A stretch of 64,000 nucleotides of DNA from JABDIP01 sp965212545 (GCA_965212545.1 CBDBVB010000030.1:62001-126000); one strand, 5' to 3'; positions 1 to 9,085 are shown, counted from the stretch's first letter. The notes: generated by a model from the letters alone, not told the origin. Translations and numbers: made by a program.

Positions 1-2
1 AC

Positions 3-227
3 ATAGTCGCTTTCCAGGATACGGCTCACTCCCTGCGCAGTAGCGCCAACCATGTCGGTGCATCGCGAATGGTCAAGATGCTGCTGGATCTGCGCGAAGC
101 GCGCGAAGAGGACCTTGGCGAACGTGGGAAACTCGTGATCCAGAGTCTGAACGCCGAGTTCGAGAAAGTGAAAGTCGAACTCGAACGCGAACTCGGCAAA
201 CAGCAGAGATCCCGGTCAGGGCAATAG
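3..227 (+). CDS. HPt (histidine phosphotransfer) domain, C-terminal end of a phosphorelay protein, possibly RpfC-like
   Basis: Only the last 74 codons are inside the window; the frame is open from base 3 to a TAG at 225-227. The translation contains AHSLRSSANHVGA, which matches the HPt signature (AHxLKGSSxxxGA) around the phospho-accepting histidine. A long charged helix follows, rich in Glu, Lys and Arg, as in the second half of an HPt four-helix bundle. HPt domains receive phosphate from a receiver domain and pass it on. The gene converges on an rpfF-type DSF synthase with 52 bases between stop codons. RpfC, the DSF sensor, is a hybrid kinase ending in an HPt domain and is found next to and facing rpfF in xanthomonads, so this may be the tail of an RpfC-like sensor. 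The HPt assignment is seen in sequence; the RpfC identity is inferred from position. Confidence 0.75.
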   Translation: MVAFQDTAHSLRSSANHVGASRMVKMLLDLREAREEDLGERGKLVIQSLNAEFEKVKVELERELGKQQRSRSGQ

Positions 228-231
228 CGGT

Positions 232-247
232 GCCTCGCTAACGAGGC
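232..247. terminator. Short hairpin between convergent HPt and rpfF genes
   Basis: GCCTCG and CGAGGC pair around a CTAA loop five bases after the upstream stop codon. Pairing can be extended outward through CGGTG/CACCG with a small bulge. There is no T-run, so it is a weak candidate for a two-way terminator. Confidence 0.4.
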
Positions 248-279
248 GTGCACCGGTCTCCAGGCCAGACCCCTGCTGG

Positions 280-1287
280 CTAGCTGCTCCGCAAATTCCG
301 CGCGCGGCGCCGATCCTGCGCGGAGACAAGTCGTTCCATCTTGCGCAGATCGTTGTCGGATAGCGAAAGGGCGGTGTCCACCCAGCTGTCGGCGACGTCC
401 CGCATTTCCCTGAGCGTCAATGGGTGAAACTGTTGGCGGGAATTGATGATGGCCCGGTGTGCGCCATGCCGCCCGGCGTTCTTGGCGATATAGTCCTGGA
501 ACGTCTGTTGCGCCTTGCCATCCTCCGCCAGGATGTCGACGACACCCATCTCGTAGAGCTCCTCGCCGGTATAGATGCGGCCGCTCATAATCATGCGCTG
601 CGCCGTAGCCGGCGTCGTGCGGCGAGCAAGAAAACTGAAGGCACCCATTCCGGGGAACAGGCTAAACAGGATCTCGGGCAATCCGAATCGAGCACTCTTC
701 TCTGCGACAATCACATTGCTCGAGAGTGCGGCCTCGAAGCCGCCACCCAACGCATCACCCTGAACCAGGGCTACCGTGATGATCGGTAGGTTCAAGCTAA
801 TCCAGTTGGCAAAACCCTCTTCGGTGACCTTGTGTGCGTATTCGGTGAGCCCGGCTCGATCATTATCGCGAATTAGTTCTGCGAATAGCTTCAGATCGCC
901 GCCTAGATTCCAAACACCGGGTGTTCGCGAACCCCAGACCACATATTTCAACGGCAATGTTGAAGAGTCATAGCAGTTGGCGGCGCTTGTTAGGGCATTT
1001 TGCAGTCGTCCCACATCGCGCAATAGGGCCCGAGTGAAGCTAGGTCTCGCCTGAAAACAGAACCAGAACCAACAAACGCCCCGTTCATGATCGAGCTCGA
1101 TCTCCGCCTCTTCGAACTTCTCCATGGTCATGCGGGACTCCAACTCGACCCGCCAGTCAATTTTCTGGTCCTTGATCCCAGTATTCTGATCCGGCGCAAT
1201 GCCGATATTGGTGTCTCTCTGGCCCGAGGTGTTGCCGGCCTCTCTTGCACGTGCCAACACCGTCACCGCCTCCACATTCCGATCCAT
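280..1287 (-). CDS. rpfF: RpfF-like DSF (diffusible signal factor) synthase, crotonase superfamily
   Basis: A 335-residue enoyl-CoA hydratase-fold protein that matches RpfF along its length. Landmarks are VWNLGGDLKLF near residue 125, ALVQGDALGGGFEAALS around 173-189, FGLPEILFSLFPGMGAFSF around 201-219 and WVDTALSL near the C-terminus. The two catalytic glutamates of RpfF (Glu141 and Glu161 in Xanthomonas, 20 residues apart) correspond to Glu185 and Glu205 here, with the same spacing. RpfF converts 3-hydroxyacyl-ACP to a cis-2-unsaturated fatty acid signal by dehydration and thioester hydrolysis. The N-terminus is about 45 residues longer than in Xanthomonas RpfF; an internal ATG near residue 53 is possible. 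The ATG at 1285-1287 has a modest GGAG upstream. The facing HPt gene supports a signalling role. Confidence 0.85.
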   Translation of the reverse strand: MDRNVEAVTVLARAREAGNTSGQRDTNIGIAPDQNTGIKDQKIDWRVELESRMTMEKFEEAEIELDHERGVCWFWFCFQARPSFTRALLRDVGRLQNALTSAANCYDSSTLPLKYVVWGSRTPGVWNLGGDLKLFAELIRDNDRAGLTEYAHKVTEEGFANWISLNLPIITVALVQGDALGGGFEAALSSNVIVAEKSARFGLPEILFSLFPGMGAFSFLARRTTPATAQRMIMSGRIYTGEELYEMGVVDILAEDGKAQQTFQDYIAKNAGRHGAHRAIINSRQQFHPLTLREMRDVADSWVDTALSLSDNDLRKMERLVSAQDRRRARNLRSS

Positions 1288-2111
1288 TGATTAGCGCTCC
1301 ACTATCTGTAGTCCAATTGTTGAATGGACCTGCGCCCCATGCACATCTTGTGATTGAATTTCCATGCTATCTTCTGTCCGACGATTCTGCTGCTCCCGAT
1401 CGACTCCTTACTGCAAAAGTTGTGGTAACGGATTGTTAAACTTAATCCTACCGGACAGTCCTTAGTAGGCGAAGCCTTTTTGAAGGGCCGACTCGATGGT
1501 TGGTTTCTTCCTTCGATTGTCTTGTCTTGCGTGCACAGTCTGGCCGTACTTCGCAAGGTGTGATCTGGCGATCTTATAGGAAATTTTCTGAAGAGTTCAG
1601 CAAAAAAAATATGCGTGAAATGTAATCCTGATCTCAATCTTGAATTATACTAAGCAACGGTTGTATGAAAATTGCTCGTTTTATCAGTTCTCGGTTGTGT
1701 ATCTTGAATTCATAGAATTCGATGTAAATTGCATAGGTTGTAACTTTGCATCTTTCATCATGACACTTGTGACTCTGAATGGCAGTAGATCCGGTGGCGA
1801 AGCCTGGATCCAACGGCCCCGGGCGCCGGTGTTGCGCCGATCGCAATCCTTGTGATCAAACGATTACCGGCTGACATTGCTAGAGTACCTTAGCCGAGAG
1901 CCACGGTTTCGAGGTGCCCGATCTACCGTCGGGTGAAAAACCACCATTTTACGTCGGCAGCGCTCGCCCATGTGCGGGCCGGCTTATCTGGCCGCTATGC
2001 GGCTGCGCGTTTCTGGACCACAATCAAAGGCGGCAGTCCCGGGATCGGGACGGTTGCGACACTCCGGTGGGTTGTTCCGCCGGCTCTCGCGATAGCGAAG
2101 AGAGGTTGCCC
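1288..2111. other. 824-base intergenic region between divergent genes
   Basis: This holds the promoters of rpfF (leftward) and the DksA-like gene (rightward). Bases 1330-1790 are clearly more AT-rich than the surroundings. Short open frames on both strands here show no recognisable protein features and poor codon bias, and I found no RNA gene. Confidence 0.5.
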
Positions 2112-2462
2112 GTGAGCGAACGGGACGACATCGACATTTCGGCAATGAAACAGCGTCTGGAGCAGCGGCGCGAGGAGCTGTTGCACTTGACGGAAGCTGG
2201 TGCCGGAGCTCGACGGCCGGTCGAGCTCGATCAAACTCGCGTCGGCCGGCTGTCTCGGATGGATGCCCTGCAGAGCCAGGCCATGTCGATCGAGACCGAG
2301 CGTCGCCGGCAGCTCGAACTGCGCCGCATCGACACAGCGCTGGTGCGGATCGTGGAGGACGAATTCGGCTACTGCGTGAATTGCGGTGAGCCGATCGCCG
2401 TCAAGCGCCTGACCCTCGATCCGACGACGCCAAACTGCATTGACTGCGCCAGCGAGGAATAA
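2112..2462 (+). CDS. DksA/TraR-family C4 zinc-finger protein
   Basis: A 116-residue protein in the small DksA/TraR class. An N-terminal charged helical region (residues 8-40) is followed by the family hallmark ELDQTRVGRLSRMDALQ and a C-terminal zinc finger, CVNC at one end and CIDC at the other, 17 residues apart. Relatives bind the RNA polymerase secondary channel and modulate transcription during nutrient stress. The frame is open upstream to 1914, but I place the start at the GTG at 2112 because it follows a purine-rich GAAGAGAGG and yields the usual family length. It ends at a strong hairpin shared with the facing peptidyl-prolyl isomerase gene. Confidence 0.85.
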   Translation: MSERDDIDISAMKQRLEQRREELLHLTEAGAGARRPVELDQTRVGRLSRMDALQSQAMSIETERRRQLELRRIDTALVRIVEDEFGYCVNCGEPIAVKRLTLDPTTPNCIDCASEE

Positions 2463-2476
2463 GCCTGAGCGGAGAG

Positions 2477-2499
2477 CCCCGCCGATGATCGGCGGGGCC
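2477..2499. terminator. Bidirectional terminator hairpin
   Basis: A perfect 10-bp stem (GCCCCGCCGA with TCGGCGGGGC) around a TGA loop lies between the stop codons of two convergent genes. It lacks a long T-run but its position and strength fit transcription termination in both directions. Confidence 0.75.
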
Positions 2500-2515
2500 A
2501 TTCACCGGGGCCGCG

Positions 2516-3049
2516 CTACTGGACGTCGGCCGCGACCTTGAGGCTGATGATCCGGTCCGGGTTGGCCGGCGGCTCGCCACGGACGATCTGGTCGACCGCA
2601 TCCATGCCTTCGACCACCTGTCCCCATACCGTGTACTGGCCGTTCAGGAACGGCGTGGGTACGAATGTGATGAAGAACTGGCTGTCGGCACTGTTCGGAT
2701 CGTTGGTGCGCGCCATGCCCAGGGTGCCGCGAACGTAGGGTTCATCACTGAACTCGGCCAGCAGCTTCCGGCCCGAGCCGCCGGAGCCGGTGCCGGTCGG
2801 GTCGCCGGTCTGGGCCATGAACCCGTCGATCACCCGGTGAAAGACGAGGCCGTCATAATACCCTTCGCGGGCCAGCTCCTTGATGCGGGCCACATGTTCC
2901 GGCGCCAGGTCGGGGCGCGTCTGGATGACGACACGGCCGTATTCCAGCTCCATGTAAAGAGTGTTTTCGAGGTCCTGCGCATCGGCAGGAGAGGCGGAAA
3001 CAGCCATGATGAGGACGAGGCTCCCGAGAAGGCTACGAAGTCGGTTCAT
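2516..3049 (-). CDS. Periplasmic cyclophilin-type peptidyl-prolyl cis-trans isomerase
   Basis: A 177-residue protein with a signal peptide (residues 1-25, hydrophobic core LLGSLVLIMAVSA and an ADA/Q cleavage context). The cyclophilin domain shows FHRVIDGFMAQTGDPTGTGSGG, LGMARTNDPNSADSQFFI and NGQYTVWGQVVEGMDAV, which carry the active-site Arg, Phe, Gln and the substrate-binding region of the family. It should speed proline isomerisation of exported proteins. The start at 3049 (MNRLRS) is preferred over an in-frame upstream ATG because it begins directly with the signal peptide. It converges with the DksA-like gene. Confidence 0.92.
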   Translation of the reverse strand: MNRLRSLLGSLVLIMAVSASPADAQDLENTLYMELEYGRVVIQTRPDLAPEHVARIKELAREGYYDGLVFHRVIDGFMAQTGDPTGTGSGGSGRKLLAEFSDEPYVRGTLGMARTNDPNSADSQFFITFVPTPFLNGQYTVWGQVVEGMDAVDQIVRGEPPANPDRIISLKVAADVQ

Positions 3050-3265
3050 TGACCGCGGTTCCCTTAAGCGATGGATAATTCTAGGCGGCAGGACCATCGG
3101 ACGCACGATCCGTGGCAGTTGTAGGGGGACATCGCGTCGCTGTCACGCAAGATCGTTGGGCGGGCGTCGGCGCCCCTCAGCGATTGTAACCCGGGTCCGC
3201 AGTACCGCAGCGGATCGGTCCGATGGACTTCCAAAGACCAAGGGTTTACCGAGGCTTAACCGCAA

Positions 3266-5089
3266 ATGCGGATACTGCGCCGGATTCTGGATCCCATTGA
3301 TGCCGGACATGGGCGGGCCTTGACCAACTGGTACAAATCACTCGGCCGCCGAGACATCGCCGGCATCGTGATGGCGGTGGCGATGGCCTTCATGGCGCGT
3401 CTGGCGCTTGGTTACCGCTCATTTCCCGATATCGACGATTTCGTCTACATCCCATTGGCGCGCGCCCAGTTCGACCCGTCGCTCTATCCGACCGACTTGA
3501 TGGTGCAGGAGTTCGTTTTCCATACGCCGGTGCTGGCGATCCTGGTCTGGCTGCTCGACTCGACCATCGGCGTGGCTGTCGGCCTGCTGATCGCGACCCT
3601 GGCTCTGTCGGTCGCTACGGTCCTGGGCCTGCACAGGCTGATGCGGGGCATTGGCGCGGATGGCCTGCTGTTGCCACTGGTGGTGCTGATTACCGCCTGT
3701 GGCGCCCTCAACGGCCTGGGCCGTGGCCAGTATGGCGGCATATTCGGCGATGCCTTTCACATGCAGTGGATGGCGCTCTGCCTGTTGCTCTGGACCTATG
3801 AGCGGTTTGTTGCCCGGCAGGCGGTTGCGGCCGGGGTCCTGCTGGGATTGACCGCCATGATGCACCCGATTGTCGGAGCGCATGGCGCGGCAGTGCTGTT
3901 CATCGCGAGCTTTCCCTCGCCGGATGGACGTTGGCGCCGGCTTGCCGTGACGGCCGCGGTCAGCATGCTGGTCAGCAGCCCGGCGATGGTCCCGCTGATC
4001 CTGGGACTGGTCGGCGATCGCGCGGCGGTGGATTTCGATGTCGTCGGGCTCGGCTATCTGTTCCGGACGCCGCATGAATTCGTGCTGCAGCCACTGTCCG
4101 TGGCGCTGTTCGTTGTCGTGGTGGGGCTGGGCTGGTCCGGCATGATCCTGCTGGCCGGTTCGCGGCGCGAGCCGGGTCTGCGGTGCTTTGGCGGGCTTCT
4201 GCTTGGCCAGACGGTGCTCGCCGGCCTGGCCATCGCTGCCCACACCACCTGGAGCGACGGAAGCTGGATCGAGCAGGTGAGCCTGGTCTACCGGATCGTC
4301 CTGACCCGCACGACACCGCTGTTAATGGCCTTGAGTGCGGTCGCCTTCGCCGTCGCAGTGGAACGGCATCTCGGTCAGGACCGGCCGGAAATTCGGTCTC
4401 GCGCTGCCCGCTGCACCTTTTGGGGGCTTGCCGGCATCGCGCTCTTGTTGGTGATGTTGCAGATCGCCTGGCACCCGGTCCTGGTGGTGACTGTGGTGCT
4501 GTTGGTCGCAACCGTGCTGTGCTGGCGGAAGCCGCGGCTGCGGGCCGGCAGTATCGCCATCTGGGCGATCGCCGGACTTGTCAGCATGGGCCTTCACCTG
4601 TCGGACCTTCAGGTCGAAGCGCCACTTGAGGCGGAGGAAGACCAGCTCTACGCCTGGGCGCGTCAGGATACTCCTCGGGATGCGCTGTTTGTCGTGCCCC
4701 CCGGTTTCCAGGCCTTCCGGCTCCACGCCGATCGGGGCGCGTATGTCGATTTCAAGACCTTTCCCGCCACCACGGCGCCCCTGATCCGAGAGTGGCGCCG
4801 CCGTCTCGAGGAGGTTGCCGCCCCGGACCGGCTGGCACTCGAGGCGCGCGGCTGGCCCGGCGTCGTGGAGTGGGACCGGACCTATGCGAACAGGAATACG
4901 CCGCAGCGCATCGCCGATCTGCTGAGCCGAACAGGTTCCGACTATTTCATCTGGGACCGCAAGGGTTTGGAGGCACCGCCGTTCACGCAGATCGACCGGG
5001 ACCATGACCCGCGACTGATCGTGGCATTCACCAACACGCGATTCACGGTCTACCGATTGGCGGGGGGTGGCGATGGCCGTTCCGGCTGA
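3266..5089 (+). CDS. Polytopic membrane protein, GT-C-like with a DUF6798-type soluble tail
   Basis: A 607-residue integral membrane protein with about ten or more hydrophobic segments between residues 30 and 450. A soluble C-terminal part of about 150 residues follows, containing WARQDTPRDALFVVPPG, where FRLHADRGAYVDFKTFP follows a few residues later, and a YFIWDRKG near the end. An acidic pair (FPDIDDF) in the first external loop is typical of GT-C glycosyltransferases that use polyprenyl-phosphate sugars. I do not know its substrate. It overlaps the CapA-like gene by 17 bases and starts a glycan-type gene block, so a role in cell-surface carbohydrate synthesis is likely but inferred. Confidence 0.6.
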   Translation: MRILRRILDPIDAGHGRALTNWYKSLGRRDIAGIVMAVAMAFMARLALGYRSFPDIDDFVYIPLARAQFDPSLYPTDLMVQEFVFHTPVLAILVWLLDSTIGVAVGLLIATLALSVATVLGLHRLMRGIGADGLLLPLVVLITACGALNGLGRGQYGGIFGDAFHMQWMALCLLLWTYERFVARQAVAAGVLLGLTAMMHPIVGAHGAAVLFIASFPSPDGRWRRLAVTAAVSMLVSSPAMVPLILGLVGDRAAVDFDVVGLGYLFRTPHEFVLQPLSVALFVVVVGLGWSGMILLAGSRREPGLRCFGGLLLGQTVLAGLAIAAHTTWSDGSWIEQVSLVYRIVLTRTTPLLMALSAVAFAVAVERHLGQDRPEIRSRAARCTFWGLAGIALLLVMLQIAWHPVLVVTVVLLVATVLCWRKPRLRAGSIAIWAIAGLVSMGLHLSDLQVEAPLEAEEDQLYAWARQDTPRDALFVVPPGFQAFRLHADRGAYVDFKTFPATTAPLIREWRRRLEEVAAPDRLALEARGWPGVVEWDRTYANRNTPQRIADLLSRTGSDYFIWDRKGLEAPPFTQIDRDHDPRLIVAFTNTRFTVYRLAGGGDGRSG

Positions 5090-6356
5090 AGCCCAGCCAT
5101 CGCGACGGGCCGACGCCTTCAGATTCCTGGCGGCGGCGGGCATCGTCGCGGTATCCCTGACGGGGCTCGCGGTGCTGCTGTCGCTGCAGGTCATGCGGCC
5201 GTACAGCACCGTTGTCGATTTCGTCGACGAACCGGCCGCATGGCCGGCGGCCGATCCCGGCCAATGGTCCCGCGACACCGGCAGGGCCGTGCCGGTCATT
5301 CGCCTTGGTTTCGTCGGCGACATCATGCAGCATCAGGCGCAGGCCGGTGGCGATTTCCACGCCAGCTACGCTCGTGTCAGGCCGTTGATCGAGAGCTTCG
5401 ATCTCGCGGTCGGCAATCTGGAATTTCCGGTCGATCCGGCGCGGCCTGTCGGCCCGCCGGTCCGGTCGGTGCGCTTCAACGGATCCCCGGAACACCTGGA
5501 TGCCCTGGCGGCGTCCGGTTTCGATGTGCTCAGCACCTCCAACAACCACGCCTTCGACCAGGGGCTCGACGGGGTTGCGGCGACGCTGGAGGCTCTGGCC
5601 GAGCGCGGCTTGACCGCTGTGGGGACGGGCGAGACCGGCACCGCCGACGCCTTGAAGCTGGTCGAGGTCGCCGACCTGCGGATCGGCTTTGCCGCCTATA
5701 CCATCTCGCCCAACACCTATGACGACGCCGATGGCGAGGTCGAGTACTGGGCGCGCGATTGGCCGGTCCACGAACTGAACTTCAACGACTGGGTGGACGA
5801 ATACCGGGCCGAAGGTGTCGCGCTGTTCGACGCCCATGTCCGGCGGTCCGAAGCCGAGGCGGTGGATTTGCTGATCGCCCTGGTGCATTGGGGCGAGGAA
5901 TGGCATTTCCAGCCGAACCCCGGTCAGCGTCGGGCGGCCCGCGACTTGATCGACGCCGGTTTCGACCTGGTTGTCGGGGGACACAGCCATGTGCTGAACC
6001 CGCCGGAACTCTATCGCGACCGCTTGATCGCCTATTCCATGGGCAACTTCATATCGGACTTCGCCCAGATGGAGACGCGAACCGGGGCGGTGCTGGGAGT
6101 TACGATCGGCATGGATCCGTCCGGCGAGGCGGAAGTCACCGACTTTTCCTATACTCCGGTTCTGACGGTGCGCGATGGCCACATCGTGACCCCGCTCGGG
6201 ACCGACCTGACCGGTGAGCAGGCGGACGCCTGGACACTGGCGCGGCGCATCGTCGGCCCGGCCGTGGCGCCATTCCGGGACTCCACCAAGCACATCGCGG
6301 TATGGCGTGGACCATCGACCGAATTGGAAGTCGATCCAGGGGAAGCCGGCGACTGA
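5073..6356 (+). CDS. CapA-family metallophosphoesterase-like protein, membrane anchored
   Basis: A 427-residue CapA/PgsA-like protein. One N-terminal membrane segment (about residues 18-40) anchors an extracytoplasmic domain with RLGFVGDIMQH, DLAVGNLEFPVD, SNNHAFDQGLDGVAATL, ALVHWGEEW, GHSHVLNPPELY and YSMGNFISD, the family's series of metal-binding and active-site motifs. CapA proteins take part in polyglutamate or polysaccharide export and attachment; the precise reaction is poorly known. I chose ATG 5073, with GGGGGG just upstream; GTG 5067 is two codons earlier. The overlap with the preceding gene implies co-translation. Confidence 0.85.
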   Translation: MAVPAEAQPSRRADAFRFLAAAGIVAVSLTGLAVLLSLQVMRPYSTVVDFVDEPAAWPAADPGQWSRDTGRAVPVIRLGFVGDIMQHQAQAGGDFHASYARVRPLIESFDLAVGNLEFPVDPARPVGPPVRSVRFNGSPEHLDALAASGFDVLSTSNNHAFDQGLDGVAATLEALAERGLTAVGTGETGTADALKLVEVADLRIGFAAYTISPNTYDDADGEVEYWARDWPVHELNFNDWVDEYRAEGVALFDAHVRRSEAEAVDLLIALVHWGEEWHFQPNPGQRRAARDLIDAGFDLVVGGHSHVLNPPELYRDRLIAYSMGNFISDFAQMETRTGAVLGVTIGMDPSGEAEVTDFSYTPVLTVRDGHIVTPLGTDLTGEQADAWTLARRIVGPAVAPFRDSTKHIAVWRGPSTELEVDPGEAGD

Positions 6357-6418
6357 ACTGACGACACGGGCCTGATCGCCCGCTCCAGCACTGCCGACCG
6401 ATCGCCGCTGTCTGCGGT

Positions 6419-7387
6419 TCAGCGCCTCGTATCGGCGATCTCGGACAACGACCGCCGGGCCGCCAGAGCGCCGCCGGAGGACAGTGCCAAGCCGGCCAGG
6501 AACAGCAAGGCGTCACCGATCAGGGTCGTTGCCCGGAATGCCAAGGCGATCAGGGCCGCATCGGCAACCCCCAACCCGTCGGACAGGCCGGCGATCAAGG
6601 CCGCCTCACGAACGCCGATGCCGGCCGCCGCGCCCGGCGCCAGGAACCCCAAAATCCAGGCTCCAGCGCCAAGCGCGATGATTGCCGGAAGCAGGTCTGG
6701 ACCCACGCCACCGAGTCCTGCTCCCTGCAGCCAGAGGATCGCTCCGGCGGCGCCGAAGAACAGCAGGTAATGGGTATAGGGAAGGACGATCCCGGCCAGC
6801 AGTGCCGACGGTTTCATCGCAGGCAGTGCCTGTCGCGTGAGCCGGGCGACCGGCGGAAGCAGAACGGCCATTCCGAATGGGGCGGCAATCGCCAGTGCCG
6901 TCACCGCGATCGACGAACTCGCCGAAGCTGTGCCGAATGTCCCCCAGATCAGCGCCCCGATCGAAGCGATGACCGCAGCGGCGGCAATCAACGTCACCGC
7001 TTCGAACCAGGCAGCGCAGACCAGGCTCGCATGGCTCAACCCCAGCGCCCGACCCGACAAATGGCGGCCGACAATGTGAAAGACGTTGCCTGGCAGGTAT
7101 TTGGCGATCTGGGTCCTGGCGAATATCGCGATCCCCGATCGCATCGGTGTCGGCGACCCGCCGCACCAGCGCAGCAGCCGGACCCAGGCAGAGGCGAGCA
7201 GAAGCCCCGCCGTCGCGTAGAGGAGGCCGCCGATCGCCACGGTGGCGAACAGGACGCCGCCATGCTCGGATATCGCAGCAGCGATGCCGCTGTCCACGAT
7301 CCGCGAGCCGACGAAGACGCATGCGGCAATGACAATGCCATAGCTGACTATGCGGCCGAGTCTAGCGAAGGTTTGACGCGTCATCAT
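6419..7387 (-). CDS. Flippase-like membrane protein (lysylphosphatidylglycerol synthase TM family)
   Basis: A 322-residue integral membrane protein with about eight membrane segments. It carries the family signature TQIAKYLPGNVFHIVGRH near residue 93 and a later LAPGAAAGIGVREAALI motif (about 250-266), both typical of the PF03706 family found beside polyprenyl-linked sugar synthesis genes. Members are proposed to flip lipid-linked sugars or lipids across the membrane. It is the last gene of a three-gene leftward operon; its start overlaps the upstream methyltransferase by 26 bases. The flippase activity is family inference. Confidence 0.8.
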   Translation of the reverse strand: MMTRQTFARLGRIVSYGIVIAACVFVGSRIVDSGIAAAISEHGGVLFATVAIGGLLYATAGLLLASAWVRLLRWCGGSPTPMRSGIAIFARTQIAKYLPGNVFHIVGRHLSGRALGLSHASLVCAAWFEAVTLIAAAAVIASIGALIWGTFGTASASSSIAVTALAIAAPFGMAVLLPPVARLTRQALPAMKPSALLAGIVLPYTHYLLFFGAAGAILWLQGAGLGGVGPDLLPAIIALGAGAWILGFLAPGAAAGIGVREAALIAGLSDGLGVADAALIALAFRATTLIGDALLFLAGLALSSGGALAARRSLSEIADTRR

Positions 7388-8021
7388 CCTTCGGCCGTGC
7401 GCGGCAGAGTGCCATGGTCCAGGGCAGGGGAGACCGCACCGCTACCACATCGACATGGCGGCCGAGCAAATCCAGGAAACCCCGTTGCGACCAGTGTTGC
7501 AGATGGCCCGGCGTGTTGCCCAGATCGGCGAGGTAGCGTCCCCGTGCCATGTTGAGCAGCCGCCACACCGGTTCGCGTGGAACGCTGACGAGCAGATGCG
7601 GGCTGGCGAGCCTGGCCAAGACCGTCAGGGCTGCCTCGGGATCCTCCAGGTGCTCAAGGACCTCGCAGCATACGACCAGCTCGGACCGGTCCTTCTCGGC
7701 GTCGAGATCGTATACGCTGGCGATCTCGAACTGGGCGCCATGCGCGCGGTTGTCGGGGTTGGATCTGGCCTGCTCGATAACCGAAGGCGATATGTCGATG
7801 CCGCGGACCTTGCGACCGTCACGCGCCAGAATGGCGCTCAGATGTCCCTCGCCGCAGCCTACTTCCAGCACGTCGCGGGCCTCGGTCTGTCGACTCAACT
7901 GCCGGAACGAGTCCAGGAAGCCATTGACCAGCCATCGCGCGATCGGATTGCGAGTCTGGTATTTCGGATAATGATTGCCGACCGGTATCGTCGGTTCGGC
8001 ATGGGCATCCTCGAGGCTCAT
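7362..8021 (-). CDS. Class I SAM-dependent methyltransferase
   Basis: A 219-residue soluble protein. The SAM-binding motif I is VLEVGCGEGHLSAILA (about residues 51-66), the acidic ribose contact is GIDISP (74-79), and motif post-I/II includes VCCEVLEHLEDPEAAL (117-131), as in small-molecule and sugar or lipid methyltransferases. The ATG at 8019-8021 overlaps the stop of the GT2 gene by four bases, so the two are translationally coupled. It probably modifies a lipid-linked sugar or another product of the neighbouring glycosyltransferase; the substrate cannot be read from sequence. Confidence 0.85.
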   Translation of the reverse strand: MSLEDAHAEPTIPVGNHYPKYQTRNPIARWLVNGFLDSFRQLSRQTEARDVLEVGCGEGHLSAILARDGRKVRGIDISPSVIEQARSNPDNRAHGAQFEIASVYDLDAEKDRSELVVCCEVLEHLEDPEAALTVLARLASPHLLVSVPREPVWRLLNMARGRYLADLGNTPGHLQHWSQRGFLDLLGRHVDVVAVRSPLPWTMALCRARPKDDDASNLR

Positions 8022-9085
8022 GACTGCGACCCGCTCTTGCGCCCGGTGCCGGACTTCGTGGCCAGGCGTTCCGACAGCATGCGCTGGTCCAGTACGACCT
8101 GAGGTTCCTGCGCCGGCGGCCGCGTACGATTGGCCTCCTGGAGTTGCATCACCTTCCAGTCGATCTGTTCCAGCAGCTTGCGGTTGGTCGAGATCAGATC
8201 GGCGATCACGCCGGCAAGAAAGACGAATGTGCCGGTTCCCATCAATGCGGCGGCGAGGATGACCGACTGGATGTGGCCCGCGCCCTGTCCGATAAATCGC
8301 AGATACAGATAGCGAACGCCCAACGCCAGGCCGGCTGCGAAGATCGCGGCCGCCAGGGGAAAGAACAGGCGCAGCGGCCGGTATGTCACGAAGATGCGGC
8401 ATATGGTGGCGACGGACCGGGCAATGTATCGCGGGATGCTCTTGATAAGCCGCGACGGTCGCAGATCGCCGTTGGTGCGGATCGGCACCGACTCGATGCG
8501 CATGCCTTTCTGGCCAGCCTGGATGATCGTCTCGATCGTGTAGGTGTAGTCGCCGAACACGTGCAGGCGCATGGCGGCTTCGCGGCTCATCGCCCGGAAC
8601 CCGCTCGGGGCGTCGCGTACCTCGGTATTGCTGGCGATCCGGACGACGGCGCTGCCAAGCCGCTGCAGCACCTTCTTGGTCGGCGAGAAATGGGAGGTCT
8701 CGGTAATCGGTCGGGCACCTACCACGATGTCGGCTTCGCCGTTCAGGACCGGGTCAATCAGGGCAGGAATGTCCGCCGCGCAATACTGATTGTCCGCGTC
8801 CGTGTTGACGATGATGTCGGCGCCGGCGGCGACGCAGGCCTGCAGCCCTGCAACGAACCCACGTGCCAGGCCCTGGTGGCCGTTCAGGCTCACGATATGA
8901 TCGACGCCGTTCGCCGCCGCGACGTCGTCGGTGCCGTCGGTGCTGCCATCGTCGATGATCAGCCATTCGACCTGATCGACACCGGGGATTTCGCGCGGCA
9001 GGTCGCCCAGCGTGACGCCGAGGGTTTCAGCCTCGTTGTAACAGGGGATCTGGATGATCAGCTTGGTCACGGCTGCCCGGGTCAT
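8018..9085 (-). CDS. Family 2 glycosyltransferase, dolichyl/polyprenyl-phosphate sugar synthase type
   Basis: A 355-residue protein. The GT-A domain shows IIQIPCYNEAETL (10-22), LIIDDGSTDGT (42-52) and the NTDADNQY acidic motif (about 93-100) that binds nucleotide sugar and metal. Two C-terminal membrane segments (about 240-258 and 275-297) are like those of polyprenyl-phosphate mannose/glucose synthases. The tail is basic and Ser/Gly-rich. It would make a lipid-phosphate sugar donor used by the GT-C-type proteins flanking it on both sides. It heads an operon with the methyltransferase and flippase-like genes. Confidence 0.88.
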   Translation of the reverse strand: MTRAAVTKLIIQIPCYNEAETLGVTLGDLPREIPGVDQVEWLIIDDGSTDGTDDVAAANGVDHIVSLNGHQGLARGFVAGLQACVAAGADIIVNTDADNQYCAADIPALIDPVLNGEADIVVGARPITETSHFSPTKKVLQRLGSAVVRIASNTEVRDAPSGFRAMSREAAMRLHVFGDYTYTIETIIQAGQKGMRIESVPIRTNGDLRPSRLIKSIPRYIARSVATICRIFVTYRPLRLFFPLAAAIFAAGLALGVRYLYLRFIGQGAGHIQSVILAAALMGTGTFVFLAGVIADLISTNRKLLEQIDWKVMQLQEANRTRPPAQEPQVVLDQRMLSERLATKSGTGRKSGSQS

